A stretch of 64,000 bases of DNA from Spirosoma lacussanchae (GCF_005870035.1 NZ_SWJG01000003.1:310001-374000), one strand, 5' to 3'. Shown: positions 25,039 to 35,484, counted from the first letter of the stretch. The notes: generated from the letters alone by a model not told the origin. Program-made: numbers and translations.

Positions 25039-27201
25039 ATGACGAAACAATTACATTTTACTTTTCGTAGGGGTATTGGGTGGATTATAGGCAGTTATCT
25101 GACAGTTTTGTCGGCCTTAGCTGCTACTGCCAAACCTATTGCTGCCGATACGTGTCGGCACCCGGAGCCACCCGTACTTACTGGCTCGGCTGCGTCTGTG
25201 TGTCGCTACGAAGCGGTAACACTAAGCGCTACAGGCTGCGTAGGAACGGTCGTCTGGTCAACGGGTGATACCGGCCCGACCCTAACGGTTCGACCGGCCC
25301 AGTCGGCCACCTACATGGCTATCTGCCAACTCAAGACGGGCTGCATCAGCTGTTTTTCGGAACCCTATCTGGTTACCGTCAAAACACCATCGACGCCGGT
25401 CGTAACAACCTCGGCCACCCGCATCTGTCCGGGCGATCCGGTTACGCTCACCGCCAGCGGCTGTGCCGGAACCGTTCGGTGGCTCGGCCCTGACGATGCG
25501 GAACTGGGTAGTGGCTCCACCTATGTGCCGGCGCTAACCCAGAGCGCAGCCTTCCGGGCCGTTTGTGAACAAAACCAGTGTCTGAGCAGCGCATCCCGAC
25601 GAACGGGGGTTGAGGTGGCTATACCAGCCGTACCACTTATAGCAATCGATAAATCGACGGTTTGCCTGGGTCAGACGGTGCAGCTAACCGCATCGGGATG
25701 CCTCGGTACGGTTCGCTGGTCAGACGGCACAACGGGTATCACAACCCGGGTAAAGCCAGTGGCATCGAACACCTACAAAGCCGTTTGTCAGATTGGCACC
25801 TGCCAGAGCGATAGTTCGGCCGGAGTGCGCGTAGAGGTGCAGCCATCCAACAAACCGCTGATCCTGCAGGCTAACCTGGGCAATCGCTGTCCGCTGATGA
25901 CGGCCGATCTTACCAAAGCTATTCACGAGTCAGACGCAGCCAGTCAGCAGTTACGGTATTCGTTCCGGAAAGGCACGCAGCCCGATGCGCCTGCCGTACA
26001 GGCGCCAACGGCTGTTCTGGCCGGTACCTATTATATAATCGGCCAGGATGAGAACGGCTGCCTGACCGAGTCAAAACCGGTTCAGGTATCGATTTCGGCC
26101 TGTGTCGATGCGATACCGCCCTGCCTGAGCAGCCCGGCTACCGTACGGGCCTGGATCGACTCGCTCAACTGGTCGGCGGGGGTTGTAACCCTGCGCAGCA
26201 AGCTGGGCGGCTCGGCCGAGCGGGTCGAGTGGCAAAGTTCGGGTGGAGGGTTGTTCACGGATGCCGGGCCCGCCACCCGCTATTTGCTGTCGGAACAGGA
26301 CCGGCAGCGCGGAACGGTCACCTTTACGGTTCAGACTCCTGATCCCGATGGCAACGGCCCCTGTGTAGGAGCCTCTGCGCAACTGACGGCCCAGGCTCCG
26401 CATCCGGAACTGATTGGATTAAGTATGGCCGTCAGCGAACCCCTCTGGCTTACGGGTGGGAAAGGTCGCCTGGTCGAGTTGACATACCGACTCAGCGTGG
26501 TGAACAGCGGCCGAAACACCCTTCAGCACGTACAGCTTTCCAATAACCTTGAGACGGCGTTCGGAGCAGTTGGCGCCCGGTTGGAGGCCGTAACCGTTCG
26601 GGCCGACGCTGGGTTGCGGCTAAACCCGGCCTATACCGGGCGCGGAGCCGATACGACACTGTTAGGGGCCGGTAACCAGCTGTTGCCAGCCGCCCGGGCC
26701 AACCTGTGGATTACCATTCGGCTGGCCGTAGACCAGGCGCAGACGCTCACTTTTATCAACCACGCCCTCGCCTGGGCCACCGATCTGAACGGTACCGTTT
26801 GCCGTGACCAGTCGACCAGCGGGGTAGAAGCCGATCCGGATCATAACCAGGACCCCACGGATAATAGCGAACCAACCCGGGTAACGGTCCACAGCCTCCC
26901 CCCCGGCGAAGTAACAACTGCCTTGTTTATTCCAGATGGTTTTTCGCCCAACAACGACGGAATCAACGACCGGTTCGTGATTCAGCAGGTACCGCCGGGT
27001 GTATCTATTCGACTTGATATATATAACCGATGGGGTCAGCTCGTTTATCGTCAGAGCGAGTATAAGAACGACTGGGACGGTACTGCTAATCAGGGCCCTG
27101 CCGCTACGGCCCGACAGGGGCTGCCCGATGGTACCTATTATTACCAGGTGCAGTTAAGTGACGGCAGGGAGTTCAGTCGTGTCCTAACACTGATGCGGTA
27201 A
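25039..27201 (+). CDS. Secreted protein with T9SS type B (CHU_C) sorting domain
   Basis: A 720-residue extracellular protein. A signal peptide (about 12-33) leads into three immunoglobulin-like repeats with a shared pattern (VCRYEAVTLSATGCVGTVVW, ICPGDPVTLTASGCAGTVRW, VCLGQTVQLTASGCLGTVRW), each with paired cysteines. A DUF11-like region (VNSGRNTLQHVQLSNNLE) precedes the C-terminal ~85-residue gliding-motility-associated domain: FIPDGFSPNNDGINDRF, IYNRWGQLVY, LPDGTYYYQV. That domain directs export through the type IX system. The gene is paired, 86 bp apart, with a PorE-like OmpA gene, a typical Bacteroidota pairing. It probably acts as a surface adhesin. Confidence 0.88.
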   Translation: MTKQLHFTFRRGIGWIIGSYLTVLSALAATAKPIAADTCRHPEPPVLTGSAASVCRYEAVTLSATGCVGTVVWSTGDTGPTLTVRPAQSATYMAICQLKTGCISCFSEPYLVTVKTPSTPVVTTSATRICPGDPVTLTASGCAGTVRWLGPDDAELGSGSTYVPALTQSAAFRAVCEQNQCLSSASRRTGVEVAIPAVPLIAIDKSTVCLGQTVQLTASGCLGTVRWSDGTTGITTRVKPVASNTYKAVCQIGTCQSDSSAGVRVEVQPSNKPLILQANLGNRCPLMTADLTKAIHESDAASQQLRYSFRKGTQPDAPAVQAPTAVLAGTYYIIGQDENGCLTESKPVQVSISACVDAIPPCLSSPATVRAWIDSLNWSAGVVTLRSKLGGSAERVEWQSSGGGLFTDAGPATRYLLSEQDRQRGTVTFTVQTPDPDGNGPCVGASAQLTAQAPHPELIGLSMAVSEPLWLTGGKGRLVELTYRLSVVNSGRNTLQHVQLSNNLETAFGAVGARLEAVTVRADAGLRLNPAYTGRGADTTLLGAGNQLLPAARANLWITIRLAVDQAQTLTFINHALAWATDLNGTVCRDQSTSGVEADPDHNQDPTDNSEPTRVTVHSLPPGEVTTALFIPDGFSPNNDGINDRFVIQQVPPGVSIRLDIYNRWGQLVYRQSEYKNDWDGTANQGPAATARQGLPDGTYYYQVQLSDGREFSRVLTLMR

Positions 27202-27287
27202 TTTTTTCCAGGCGTGTTTTGTATGCAAATTTGTTTGCCGATTAAGTATATCTACCAGACTTGACAGGCAGACCAGTAATAATAGCA

Positions 27288-29741
27288 ATGAGTAAGAACC
27301 TGATTAGTTGGATCGTAGGCGTAGGTATGTGGCTGAGCAGTATGACTGCCTGGGCACAGGTCGATTCGTTGTTGAGGCAAGCCGATCGCCTGCTCAACTA
27401 CAAAGCGTATGGCCGGGCTATTGATGCCTATACGCAGATTTTAACCGACCAGGGTACCCAGCTTACCCCGGCTCAGAAATCAACGGCCCAGGGGCGGCTG
27501 GCCTATGCCTATCAGCAGGTGGGCGATGGACCCAAAGCAGAGCGATATTACCGCGAAGCCCTCAACAGCAGCACCGGCGACGATCCGCAGCAGACCCTAC
27601 AATACGCGCAGACCCTGGCCGGGAATGGGAAATTTCAGGAGTCTCAGCAGCAATATGAACGATATCTGAAACTGAAAGAGAAAATGCAGGAACGCCGGGC
27701 CGATGCCGGAGCGGTGGGCCTGGGTGCGCAGGCTGGCGGTCGGAATGAGTCGATCCGATACCGGCTCGAATTTCTGGACCTGAACTCGTCGGGCGAGGAG
27801 TTTAGCCCTGCCTTTTATCAGGACGGGCTGGTCTACGTGTCGGGTACCAAGGGTGGCTCAACGATAGAAACCAGTGGCAAGGGGGGCGGTTCGGGTTATC
27901 TCGATCTCTTTTACGTGCCCAATCGAAACGGGCTTAAGATAGCCAGCATCATCAACGCCGATGGCAGCACCAGTAAAGTCGAAAACCAGCGGGTCAGAAC
28001 CGGTGGCGTTGGTCGGGATCATTACACGCCCGGTACGGCCAACGACTCGCGCATCATCACCGGCTTTGAAGGCGGGGTCAACATTGCTCAGGGGTTGGGC
28101 TACGACGTGCGGCCGGTTAGTCCTTCGCAGCGGTTCAGCAAAACCCTGAACACAAAATACCACGAGGGCCCGGCTACTTTTACCCGCGATGGCAGCCGGA
28201 TCTATTTTACGCGCAACAACTATAACGACGGCCGCTCCCGGAAGAGCGCCGAAGGGGTTAATAAACTCAAGCTCTACACCGCCCGCCAGCAGAACGGTGC
28301 CTGGGCCGACATCGAAGAGCTGTCTTTCAACAGCGATGAATATTCGGTTGGTCACCCTACGCTGAGCCGCGACGGGCAGCTGCTATATTTTGCGTCCGAC
28401 ATGCCCGGTGGCTCGGGTGGTACCGATCTGTACGTAAGCCGCTACCAGAATGGGCAGTGGGGCAGACCGGTTAACCTGGGCCCAACGATCAATACCAAAG
28501 GCAACGAGCTCTTTCCGTTCGTAGACGATGCGGGTAACCTATACTTCTCGTCCGACGGACGCCGGGGACGGGGCGGGCTCGATATTTTCTACGCAACCGT
28601 AACCAATGGGAGCAGCGTACAGGCCGTTGAGGCACTCGGCGAACCGATCAACTCACCCCAGGATGATTTTGGTCTCATTACCGATGCCAACCGGCAGGGT
28701 GGCTACTTCAGCAGTAACCGCCGGGCTGGTAACGACGATATTTACCGGTTCGTGCGCGAGAGCTCGCTGTTCGAATGCCGCGACCTCTCTATCCGACTCT
28801 ACGACACCGAGACGGATCAGCCGCTCGACAGTGTGAGTGTGCTGGTTAAAGCCCGGGGCGAAGGCCGGGCCGACCAGACCCTCATCACCGACGCCGGTGG
28901 GTTTGTGCGCCTGTGTCTCGAAGCCAATAACGACTTTATGTTCCAGGCCAGCCGCGACGGCTATGTCACTAGTACGATCGGCTTCTCATCGCGCGACCTG
29001 GCCGACGATCAGCCCAGCCGTATCGAGATGGGAATCACCAAACCAACGGTGATTATAGATACCATTGCGGCCAGACCCGTTGATAAATATACCGCCGAAC
29101 CGCTAACCCGGTCGCGGGTGCGGGGTATGGTCGTCAGCGAACGCGACCGCCGACCGCTGGAGGGGGTTACCGTTCGGTTACGGAACGAGTGTGACCGGAG
29201 CCAGCGCGAGTATGTTACGGGCGCCGACGGCCGCTATCTGTTCGATATTGTCGAAGGCTGCGACTACACCCTGATTGCCTCAAAAGCCGCGTTCGGCACC
29301 AACACGAACCGGATTAAACGCATACCGAAGAAAACCAAACCCAAAGAAGTATCGGCCGATCTTCGGATGCTGAGCGTGGGCGACGTAGTTACCATCGACA
29401 ATATCTACTACGATTTTGGGGGTGTGAGCCTGCGGGCCGATGCTACCCGCGAGCTGGAAAAACTGGTGGCTACGATGCGTAAGTACCCATCGCTGATCAT
29501 CGAAATTCGCTCGCATACCGACAGCCGGGGCGAAGCCGCCCGTAACCAGGTCCTGTCTGAGCAGCGCGCCAAAGCTGTAGCCAATTATCTGGCTTCTAAG
29601 GGCATTAGCCGCCGGCGCATTACCACCCTCGGCATGGGCGAAACCCAGCTGGTCAACAACTGTACCGACGAGGTGATCTGCACCGAAGCCGAACACCAGC
29701 GCAACCGCCGAACCGAATTCCGGGTCGTTGAGATCAAGTAA
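27288..29741 (+). CDS. OmpA-family protein with TPR and PD40 repeats (PorE-like)
   Basis: An 817-residue envelope protein. Order: signal peptide (1-24, ending AWAQ), TPR region (about 27-135), PD40-type beta-propeller repeats (about 155-490; for example DGSRIYFTRNNY, DGQLLYFASDMPGGSGGTDL, GNLYFSSDGRRGRGGLDIFY), carboxypeptidase-regulatory-like domains (about 505-580 and 610-690) and an OmpA domain at the end with IRSHTDSRGE and NRRTEF for peptidoglycan binding. This layout is that of PorE and related T9SS/gliding proteins. ATG at 27288 begins the signal peptide; an earlier ATG at 27261 adds nine residues and is less likely. Confidence 0.87.
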   Translation: MSKNLISWIVGVGMWLSSMTAWAQVDSLLRQADRLLNYKAYGRAIDAYTQILTDQGTQLTPAQKSTAQGRLAYAYQQVGDGPKAERYYREALNSSTGDDPQQTLQYAQTLAGNGKFQESQQQYERYLKLKEKMQERRADAGAVGLGAQAGGRNESIRYRLEFLDLNSSGEEFSPAFYQDGLVYVSGTKGGSTIETSGKGGGSGYLDLFYVPNRNGLKIASIINADGSTSKVENQRVRTGGVGRDHYTPGTANDSRIITGFEGGVNIAQGLGYDVRPVSPSQRFSKTLNTKYHEGPATFTRDGSRIYFTRNNYNDGRSRKSAEGVNKLKLYTARQQNGAWADIEELSFNSDEYSVGHPTLSRDGQLLYFASDMPGGSGGTDLYVSRYQNGQWGRPVNLGPTINTKGNELFPFVDDAGNLYFSSDGRRGRGGLDIFYATVTNGSSVQAVEALGEPINSPQDDFGLITDANRQGGYFSSNRRAGNDDIYRFVRESSLFECRDLSIRLYDTETDQPLDSVSVLVKARGEGRADQTLITDAGGFVRLCLEANNDFMFQASRDGYVTSTIGFSSRDLADDQPSRIEMGITKPTVIIDTIAARPVDKYTAEPLTRSRVRGMVVSERDRRPLEGVTVRLRNECDRSQREYVTGADGRYLFDIVEGCDYTLIASKAAFGTNTNRIKRIPKKTKPKEVSADLRMLSVGDVVTIDNIYYDFGGVSLRADATRELEKLVATMRKYPSLIIEIRSHTDSRGEAARNQVLSEQRAKAVANYLASKGISRRRITTLGMGETQLVNNCTDEVICTEAEHQRNRRTEFRVVEIK

Positions 29742-29744
29742 GCG

Positions 29745-30443
29745 TTACGGTTGCGGGCGCCGGGATAGATAGATAACCGCCGGGGACTCCGTTGGGGAAG
29801 ATAGTATCCGGTTCGTTTCCGGGATATGAGTACCATATACCGCCACATACAGGCGACTTTTGGAATCGAGATGCAGGGCATTGATTCCATGCCTGAATGG
29901 AAGCGCAAGCAGAGTCGTTTGACCAGCTGTCTGCCTCAGAATACCGGCCGGATTAACGTAGGCTGATGATGGGTCTTCGGTCTTAGGCGTTGAGTTCTCC
30001 CTGATGGTGTAGACCGTTCCGTTGGTAGCAGAGGCAGCGTTAATTTGCAGGCGTAGCTCAGTTGGGTTTTTATCCTTTTGCCAGGTCTTGCCGCCATCAA
30101 CGGTATAATCGGCATATCGGTCATACACGAATGTTTGCTGCGGGGGACCGCCCCTGTTTGTTACATTCCAGAGCGTGTCCTGCCTGAGAATGATCCCCTG
30201 CGGCCCATGATGACGCCTGCGAATCAGCTCCCAGCTTTTACCCCGATTGCTTGTTTTGTAAATCTCAAGCGTGGTTGCCACGAATAGCGTACTATCCAGA
30301 CCGCCTGCTACCTGCCTGGCTTCTCCGCCGGAGGGGATTTCAAGCCGGAGCCAGTCCGGATCAGCCGAGGTGACGGACGTATCGGTATCGACACAGGCCG
30401 CTAGGGCCAGACTGATCAACAAAAAGAAGAAAAACGCTCTCAT
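29745..30443 (-). CDS. Putative lipoprotein with BNR-like repeats
   Basis: A 232-residue protein with a lipoprotein signal (LISLALAACVDTD, Cys at 17). The mature part reads like a short beta-propeller fragment: TSNRGKSWELI and VDGGKTWQKDKNPTE are Asp-box/BNR-like units seen in sialidase and photosystem-assembly-type propellers. At this length it holds only two or three blades. The function is unknown; it is probably surface or periplasmic. It is convergent with the OmpA-family gene (stop codons 3 bp apart) and divergent from ispE. Confidence 0.65.
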   Translation of the reverse strand: MRAFFFFLLISLALAACVDTDTSVTSADPDWLRLEIPSGGEARQVAGGLDSTLFVATTLEIYKTSNRGKSWELIRRRHHGPQGIILRQDTLWNVTNRGGPPQQTFVYDRYADYTVDGGKTWQKDKNPTELRLQINAASATNGTVYTIRENSTPKTEDPSSAYVNPAGILRQTAGQTTLLALPFRHGINALHLDSKSRLYVAVYGTHIPETNRILSSPTESPAVIYLSRRPQP

Positions 30444-30591
30444 ACCGTATTAGTAAGCTAAGCTCTTACAATAAATAACAAATGTGAATATATGCATTCG
30501 TTTGTCATCTACTTCAAATAAATAAGGGCAGTTATTCCATTCTCTCTGATCTGCCTGCCATATTCGCTGCTCATTTCCTGCTCTCGTTCGG

Positions 30592-31425
30592 ATGCTGACG
30601 TTCCCTAACGCCAAAATCAATATCGGCCTGCGCATTACCAGTAAGCGGCCCGACGGATTTCATAACCTACAGTCGTGTTTTTACCCCGTTGGCTGGACCG
30701 ATGTGCTGGAGATTATTCCGGCCGACCAGTTCGGATTTGCCAGCAGCGGCCTGACCATTCCCGGCGACGAGCCTGACCGTGCTGACGCCAATCTGTGCGT
30801 GCGGGCCTATAATCTGCTCAGGGCTGATCATGCTGAGTTACCATCGGTACAGATGCATCTGCATAAAGTTATCCCGATCGGAGCTGGACTGGGTGGTGGT
30901 TCGGCCGACGCGGCCTTTGTGCTGAAAAGCCTCAACGAGCGCTTTGCGTTAAACCTAACCGATGATCAGCTGGAAAACTACGCCCGGCAATTGGGAAGCG
31001 ATTGCGCCTTCTTTATCCGCAACAAACCCGTATACTGTACCGAAAAGGGCGATGTGTTCAGCGAAATAGCCCTTGACCTGACGGGCTACTACCTGTTGCT
31101 GGTATACCCCAACCTGGCCATTTCTACGGCCGAAGCCTATGCCGGCGTACGGCCCCATCAGCCCGACGTAGCCCTGCGCGATCAGTTGCTGGAACCTATC
31201 AGTACCTGGCGCGCAACGATTCATAACGATTTTGAAGACAGCCTCTTTCCGAGGTATCCGGAGCTGCCGGCCATAAAGCAGCAGCTTTACGAAGCCGGGG
31301 CTGTTTACGCCAGCATGAGTGGTTCAGGCTCTACTATTTACGGGATTTTCGATGCGCCCATTGTCATCCCAAACCAATTCCGGACGTACCGCGTTTGGAA
31401 AGGAAAGGCCGGAACAGAGAAGTAG
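30592..31425 (+). CDS. ispE: 4-diphosphocytidyl-2-C-methyl-D-erythritol kinase
   Basis: A 277-residue cytoplasmic GHMP kinase that phosphorylates CDP-methylerythritol in the non-mevalonate (MEP) isoprenoid pathway. It starts with FPNAKINIGLRITSKRPDGFH, contains the ATP-binding glycine loop PIGAGLGGGSADAAFVL (about 94-110), and ends with the third GHMP block, VYASMSGSGSTIYGIF. Length is normal. No other MEP gene is in the window. The cytochrome oxidase subunit III-like gene starts 72 bp downstream. Confidence 0.96.
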   Translation: MLTFPNAKINIGLRITSKRPDGFHNLQSCFYPVGWTDVLEIIPADQFGFASSGLTIPGDEPDRADANLCVRAYNLLRADHAELPSVQMHLHKVIPIGAGLGGGSADAAFVLKSLNERFALNLTDDQLENYARQLGSDCAFFIRNKPVYCTEKGDVFSEIALDLTGYYLLLVYPNLAISTAEAYAGVRPHQPDVALRDQLLEPISTWRATIHNDFEDSLFPRYPELPAIKQQLYEAGAVYASMSGSGSTIYGIFDAPIVIPNQFRTYRVWKGKAGTEK

Positions 31426-31497
31426 TTTTTTGAGTACGGGTCTGAACGCATCCGAACCAACTGAAGAAAACGACCGGAACGCTGAAAACGGAACGAC

Positions 31498-32094
31498 ATG
31501 AGCAATTTTGTGACGAAACGGCGGGAGCCGTTCCGCTTTATGGTATGGCTGGGTATTGCCAGCAGTGTGATGTTCTTCACGATTCTGCTTGCTTCCTACA
31601 TCATTCGTCGGGCCGGGTCGGGCTGGACCGACGTGAAGCTTCCCAACGTCTTTCTGATCAGTACGGTAGCCATACTGTTGAGCAGCCTCACGCTCAACAA
31701 CGCCAACCACGCTTTCCGCCACGAGCGGTTTAAGAGTTACCGGACCAACATTGCCAGTACGCTGGTGCTGGGTACGCTCTTCATTTTGCTACAGGGGTGG
31801 GGGTGGCGGCAAATGATTTTGGCCGGTGTTGGCCTGTCGGGTAACCCGGCTGGTGGGTTCGTTTATATCATTTCCGGGATTCATCTGCTTCATATTCTGA
31901 TCGGTCTCATCTTTCTGGTCATTGTACTGGTCGAGGCCCTGCGTCGCCGTCCCTACGTCGATTCATTCGTGTACAGTGTAAACCCTCCCAACCGGCTCAA
32001 GCTTCAGCTGATTACCCTCTACTGGCACTTTGTCGATATTCTCTGGATCGGCCTGTTTGTTTTTCTAATTGCCCATCACGGACTGAGCTGGTAA
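31498..32094 (+). CDS. Cytochrome c oxidase subunit III-like protein
   Basis: A 198-residue membrane protein with about five hydrophobic segments (about 15-37, 48-66, 83-104, 116-142, 170-192). The segment GGFVYIISGIHLLHILIGLI and the final block LITLYWHFVDILWIGLF are characteristic of heme-copper oxidase subunit III. It is short compared with ~260-residue forms, as in bacterial five-helix versions. No other oxidase gene is adjacent, so it may serve a complex encoded elsewhere or be one of several subunit III copies. Confidence 0.88.
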   Translation: MSNFVTKRREPFRFMVWLGIASSVMFFTILLASYIIRRAGSGWTDVKLPNVFLISTVAILLSSLTLNNANHAFRHERFKSYRTNIASTLVLGTLFILLQGWGWRQMILAGVGLSGNPAGGFVYIISGIHLLHILIGLIFLVIVLVEALRRRPYVDSFVYSVNPPNRLKLQLITLYWHFVDILWIGLFVFLIAHHGLSW

Positions 32095-32157
32095 GCGCGC
32101 TTGTTTTGCTATGTGCTGATGATCAGTGAGCTATATATCAACTTTGATTTGATTTAC

Positions 32158-32180
32158 AACGACAGCCGCTTTCTGTCGTT
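32158..32180. repeat. Small inverted repeat before the M1 peptidase gene
   Basis: AACGACAG (32158-32165) and CTGTCGTT (32173-32180) are exact complements with a 7-base spacer, 33 bp before the ATG. It could be an operator or a leader hairpin; no evidence decides. Confidence 0.35.
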
Positions 32181-32212
32181 ATTTGTATAAAATTCTGTTT
32201 CATCACGTGTTC

Positions 32213-34201
32213 ATGAAAAAAATCATTCTTGGGGTGGGCCTCTGGATGGCTTGCCTGACTGGTTTTGCCCAAACCACACCCTCATCGACCCGGCCGGGTT
32301 CAGGATCGGCTGGCTCGCAATATGACCCGCTGGCCCTGTTCCATCCGCTGTTTAACATGCAGCCCGGTAACGATTACCGCACGGGCAGCGGAGCGCCGGG
32401 CCCCCGGTACTGGCAAAACCGGTCCGATTACCAGATCAACGTTACCCTGGATGATCAGCAGAATACCGTTACGGGCGAGGTGACCATCACCTACCGCAAC
32501 AACTCGCCCGAGTCGCTGGCGTACCTGTGGCTTCAGCTCGACCAGAACGCCTTCAGCGATACGTCGCGGGCAGCCCGCACCACCCCCACAACGGGCGGGC
32601 GGTTCGGCAACCTGGGCTTTGCGGGTGGTCTGACCATTACGAGCGTACAGGTAGAGCAGGGTAAGAACAAATTTGCGGCCACGCCTTACGAAATTACCGA
32701 TACCCGTATGCAGGTGCGCCTGGCCGAACCCGTAAAACCCACCGATGGGGTCGTACGGGTGAAGGTGGCCTACTCATTCAAGATTCCGGAATACGGCTCC
32801 GACCGAATGGGGCAGCTCCGGCGGAAAGATGGGGTGATTTATGAGATTGCCCAGTGGTACCCACGGATGTGTGTATACGATGATATCGAAGGCTGGAACG
32901 TGCTGCCCTACCTGGGAGCGGGCGAGTTTTACCTCGACTACGGCGATTATGAGTACAGCGTTACCGTGCCCTGGAACCACATCGTAGTCGGTTCGGGCGA
33001 GCTGCTGAACCCGAACGACGTGCTGACCGGCGAGCAGATCCGGCGGCTGGCTCAGGCTGCCAAAAGTGATAAAACGGTGATGATCCGCAGTAAGGAAGAA
33101 GTGAACGACCCCAACACCCGGCCGAAGAAGTCAGGTACGCTAACCTGGCGGTTCCGGTGCCTGAACACCCGCGACGTGGCCTTTGCCAGCTCCAAAGCGT
33201 TTGTCTGGGATGCTGCACGCATGAACCTGCCCAGTGGTAAAGCTTCGCTGGCCCAGTCGGTATACCCAGCCGAAAGCGCTACCAACGACTCCTGGGGCCG
33301 CTCGACCGAGTACGTCAAAGGCTGCATCGAGTTCTATTCCAAATACCTCTACGAGTACAGCTACCCCGTGGCTACCAACGTGGCCGGTATTGTGGGCGGT
33401 ATGGAGTATCCCGGTATCGTATTCTGCGACCACAAAGACAAGAAAGATGCGCTCTGGGGCGTAACCGACCACGAATTCGGGCATAACTGGTTCCCGATGA
33501 TTGTGGGTAATAACGAACGTAAATTTCCCTGGATGGACGAAGGCTTCAACACCTTCATCAATACGCTGTCGACGGCCAACTTTAATAACGGAGAGTATAA
33601 TCGGGAGCGGGGTACTATGCACGACATTGCACCAGCCCTGTTTTACCCGACCGAGCCGGTAATGACTATTCCGGATGTTCAGCAGTCGCGCGCGCTGGGT
33701 ATTCTGGCGTATTACAAGCCCGGTATGGGGCTCAAACTACTGCGGGACGTGATTCTGGGCCCTGACCGGTTCGATTATGCGTTCAAGCAGTACGTAAACC
33801 GCTGGGCTTTCAAGCACCCGACGCCCTATGATTTCTTCCGGAGTATGGAAGATGGCGCCGGCGAAGACCTGGGCTGGTTCTGGCGGGGTTTCTTTTACGA
33901 GACCTGGAAACTCGATCAGGCCGTTCGGGACGTGAAGTACGTAGACGGATCGGCTACGAAAGGATCGCTGATTTCGATCGAAAACCTCGAGAAACTGGCT
34001 ATGCCTGTTACGGTTGAAGTGACCGAAACCAACGGAAAGAAGAGCCGGGTGAACCTGCCGGTCGAAGTATGGCAGCGGGGCGGAACCTGGACGTTCAAAT
34101 ACAACTCAACCTCGCCCCTGAAAACGGTGGTGGTTGACCCGGATCAGAAACTGCCTGACATCAATAGCCGCAACAACACCTGGCGCGGAGAAGCGCAGTA
34201 A
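32213..34201 (+). CDS. M1-family zinc metallopeptidase, secreted
   Basis: A 662-residue protein with a signal peptide (1-18, [19 protein letters not shown] region). The M1 zinc site is complete: HEFGH at 420-424 and the third ligand Glu at 443 in WMDEGF, the canonical HExxH-x18-E. An exopeptidase-like GGMEYPG motif precedes it by ~35 residues, matching the GxMEN region with changes. The N-terminal ~250 residues form the beta-saddle domain of the family. It is probably periplasmic and may trim peptides for nutrition. The ATG at 32213 begins the signal peptide; an ATG at 32183 would add ten residues. Confidence 0.9.
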   Translation: MKKIILGVGLWMACLTGFAQTTPSSTRPGSGSAGSQYDPLALFHPLFNMQPGNDYRTGSGAPGPRYWQNRSDYQINVTLDDQQNTVTGEVTITYRNNSPESLAYLWLQLDQNAFSDTSRAARTTPTTGGRFGNLGFAGGLTITSVQVEQGKNKFAATPYEITDTRMQVRLAEPVKPTDGVVRVKVAYSFKIPEYGSDRMGQLRRKDGVIYEIAQWYPRMCVYDDIEGWNVLPYLGAGEFYLDYGDYEYSVTVPWNHIVVGSGELLNPNDVLTGEQIRRLAQAAKSDKTVMIRSKEEVNDPNTRPKKSGTLTWRFRCLNTRDVAFASSKAFVWDAARMNLPSGKASLAQSVYPAESATNDSWGRSTEYVKGCIEFYSKYLYEYSYPVATNVAGIVGGMEYPGIVFCDHKDKKDALWGVTDHEFGHNWFPMIVGNNERKFPWMDEGFNTFINTLSTANFNNGEYNRERGTMHDIAPALFYPTEPVMTIPDVQQSRALGILAYYKPGMGLKLLRDVILGPDRFDYAFKQYVNRWAFKHPTPYDFFRSMEDGAGEDLGWFWRGFFYETWKLDQAVRDVKYVDGSATKGSLISIENLEKLAMPVTVEVTETNGKKSRVNLPVEVWQRGGTWTFKYNSTSPLKTVVVDPDQKLPDINSRNNTWRGEAQ

Positions 34202-34220
34202 GAGCACAGGGTGATATGGA

Positions 34221-34268
34221 ACAGGGAGAAAAGAAACAGTCGAAGCGACTCTCTTTTCTCCCTGTTTT
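34221..34268 (+). terminator. Rho-independent terminator after the M1 peptidase gene
   Basis: ACAGGGAGAAAAGA (34221-34234) pairs perfectly with TCTTTTCTCCCTGT (34252-34265), followed by TTT. A second small stem, AGTCG/CGACT, sits in the loop. Confidence 0.82.
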
Positions 34269-34403
34269 ATTGTCGATCCGGAAGTAGCCACGGCACATTA
34301 GGGCCGTAACAGCGTAACGTCGGTAGCCTCTTTCGGAACCCGCAACAGTGATGTGCCGTCAGGTACATAACCAGCAGATACCCGGCTCCATGATCCTGAA
34401 TGC

Positions 34404-35342
34404 CTATTTCTGAATAAGCATCGCGCCGAACGAATAGCCGCCCCCGAATACGGTAATAACGATGCGCTGGCCTTTCTGGAAGGTGTCCCACTGTTCGGAG
34501 AGCGCAATGGCGCAGCCCGCACAGCCCGTATTGCCGAGCCGCTGAATGTTAGAGATCAGTTTTTCTTCGGGCAGGCCCAGGGTATTCATCACATTACGAG
34601 AAATGCGGAGGTTGGCCTGGTGGGGCAACACGTAATCAACGTCGGCCAGGGTGAGACCGCAGCGCTCCAGAACCTGCAGACTCGCTTTGGGCATGTACTG
34701 GCAGGCATTGATGAACACATCGCGGCCAAACGGCATGGCAACGCCCCCTTCGTTGGGTCTCATCGTCACGCCCGTGGTGGCCTTGGGCGTATGAGCGGCT
34801 CCGCCCGTGAGCAGGCCCATAATCTCGAAATCGTCGTCGCTCTGCCGCTCTTTCGTGATCAGCAGCGCGGCTGCGCCATCGCCCCACAAATGCCCCGAAA
34901 TCGTATCTTCATCGTTGTTGTAAGCCGTGTTGTGCTCCGATACGATCACCAATGCCCGACTGGCTTTATTCAGGGCAAAATAGCCTTCTACCACCTCGAT
35001 CGCATTCAGCAACGACGAGCAGGCCGTCGAGATCGAAATAACCGGTATATCGGCAATACCCAACATATGCTGGGCTTCGTGGGCCAGCGATACGATGGTA
35101 TCATAAGGCGTGTAGGTAGCGCCAACGATCAGATCAACCGTAGCGAGATCGGCTTTGGGTTGCAGGCGCCGGATCGCGTCGATGGTCATCGTGTTGGTAT
35201 TCTCACCCGGGGCCGCTTTCCGGCGCTCCTCGATGCCGGTACGCTCAATAATCCAGTCGCTCGACAGGCCGTTGAGTCGGGTAAAGTGTTCGTTGCCGAC
35301 TACAGCTGTAGGTAGGTAGTGGCTTACTGCATGAATGTACAT
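34404..35342 (-). CDS. 3-oxoacyl-ACP synthase III (FabH/KAS III)-like enzyme
   Basis: A 312-residue thiolase-fold condensing enzyme. The catalytic triad fits KAS III: Cys108 (STACSS), His241 (VLPHQANLRI) and Asn271 (GNTGCAG). The loop after the Asn reads GNTGCAGCAIAL instead of the usual GNTSAASIPLAL of housekeeping FabH, suggesting a specialised paralogue, possibly in secondary lipid or pigment synthesis. The C terminus is the normal ITVFGGGYSFGAMLIQK. No acyl carrier protein or fab gene is adjacent, so the pathway is not shown by context. Confidence 0.85.
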   Translation of the reverse strand: MYIHAVSHYLPTAVVGNEHFTRLNGLSSDWIIERTGIEERRKAAPGENTNTMTIDAIRRLQPKADLATVDLIVGATYTPYDTIVSLAHEAQHMLGIADIPVISISTACSSLLNAIEVVEGYFALNKASRALVIVSEHNTAYNNDEDTISGHLWGDGAAALLITKERQSDDDFEIMGLLTGGAAHTPKATTGVTMRPNEGGVAMPFGRDVFINACQYMPKASLQVLERCGLTLADVDYVLPHQANLRISRNVMNTLGLPEEKLISNIQRLGNTGCAGCAIALSEQWDTFQKGQRIVITVFGGGYSFGAMLIQK

Positions 35343-35484
35343 CAGGTCAAAAAAAAGAGGGCGTTCAGTACTTCCACCCGTAATTCAGACCGAAAGTTAA
35401 ATCCTTCCGGGAAAGCATGGTACTTGTCATTAGAACAATACCAAAATGTGTTCGTTTTGTCTTGTTTATCGGGCAAAAAATTAT

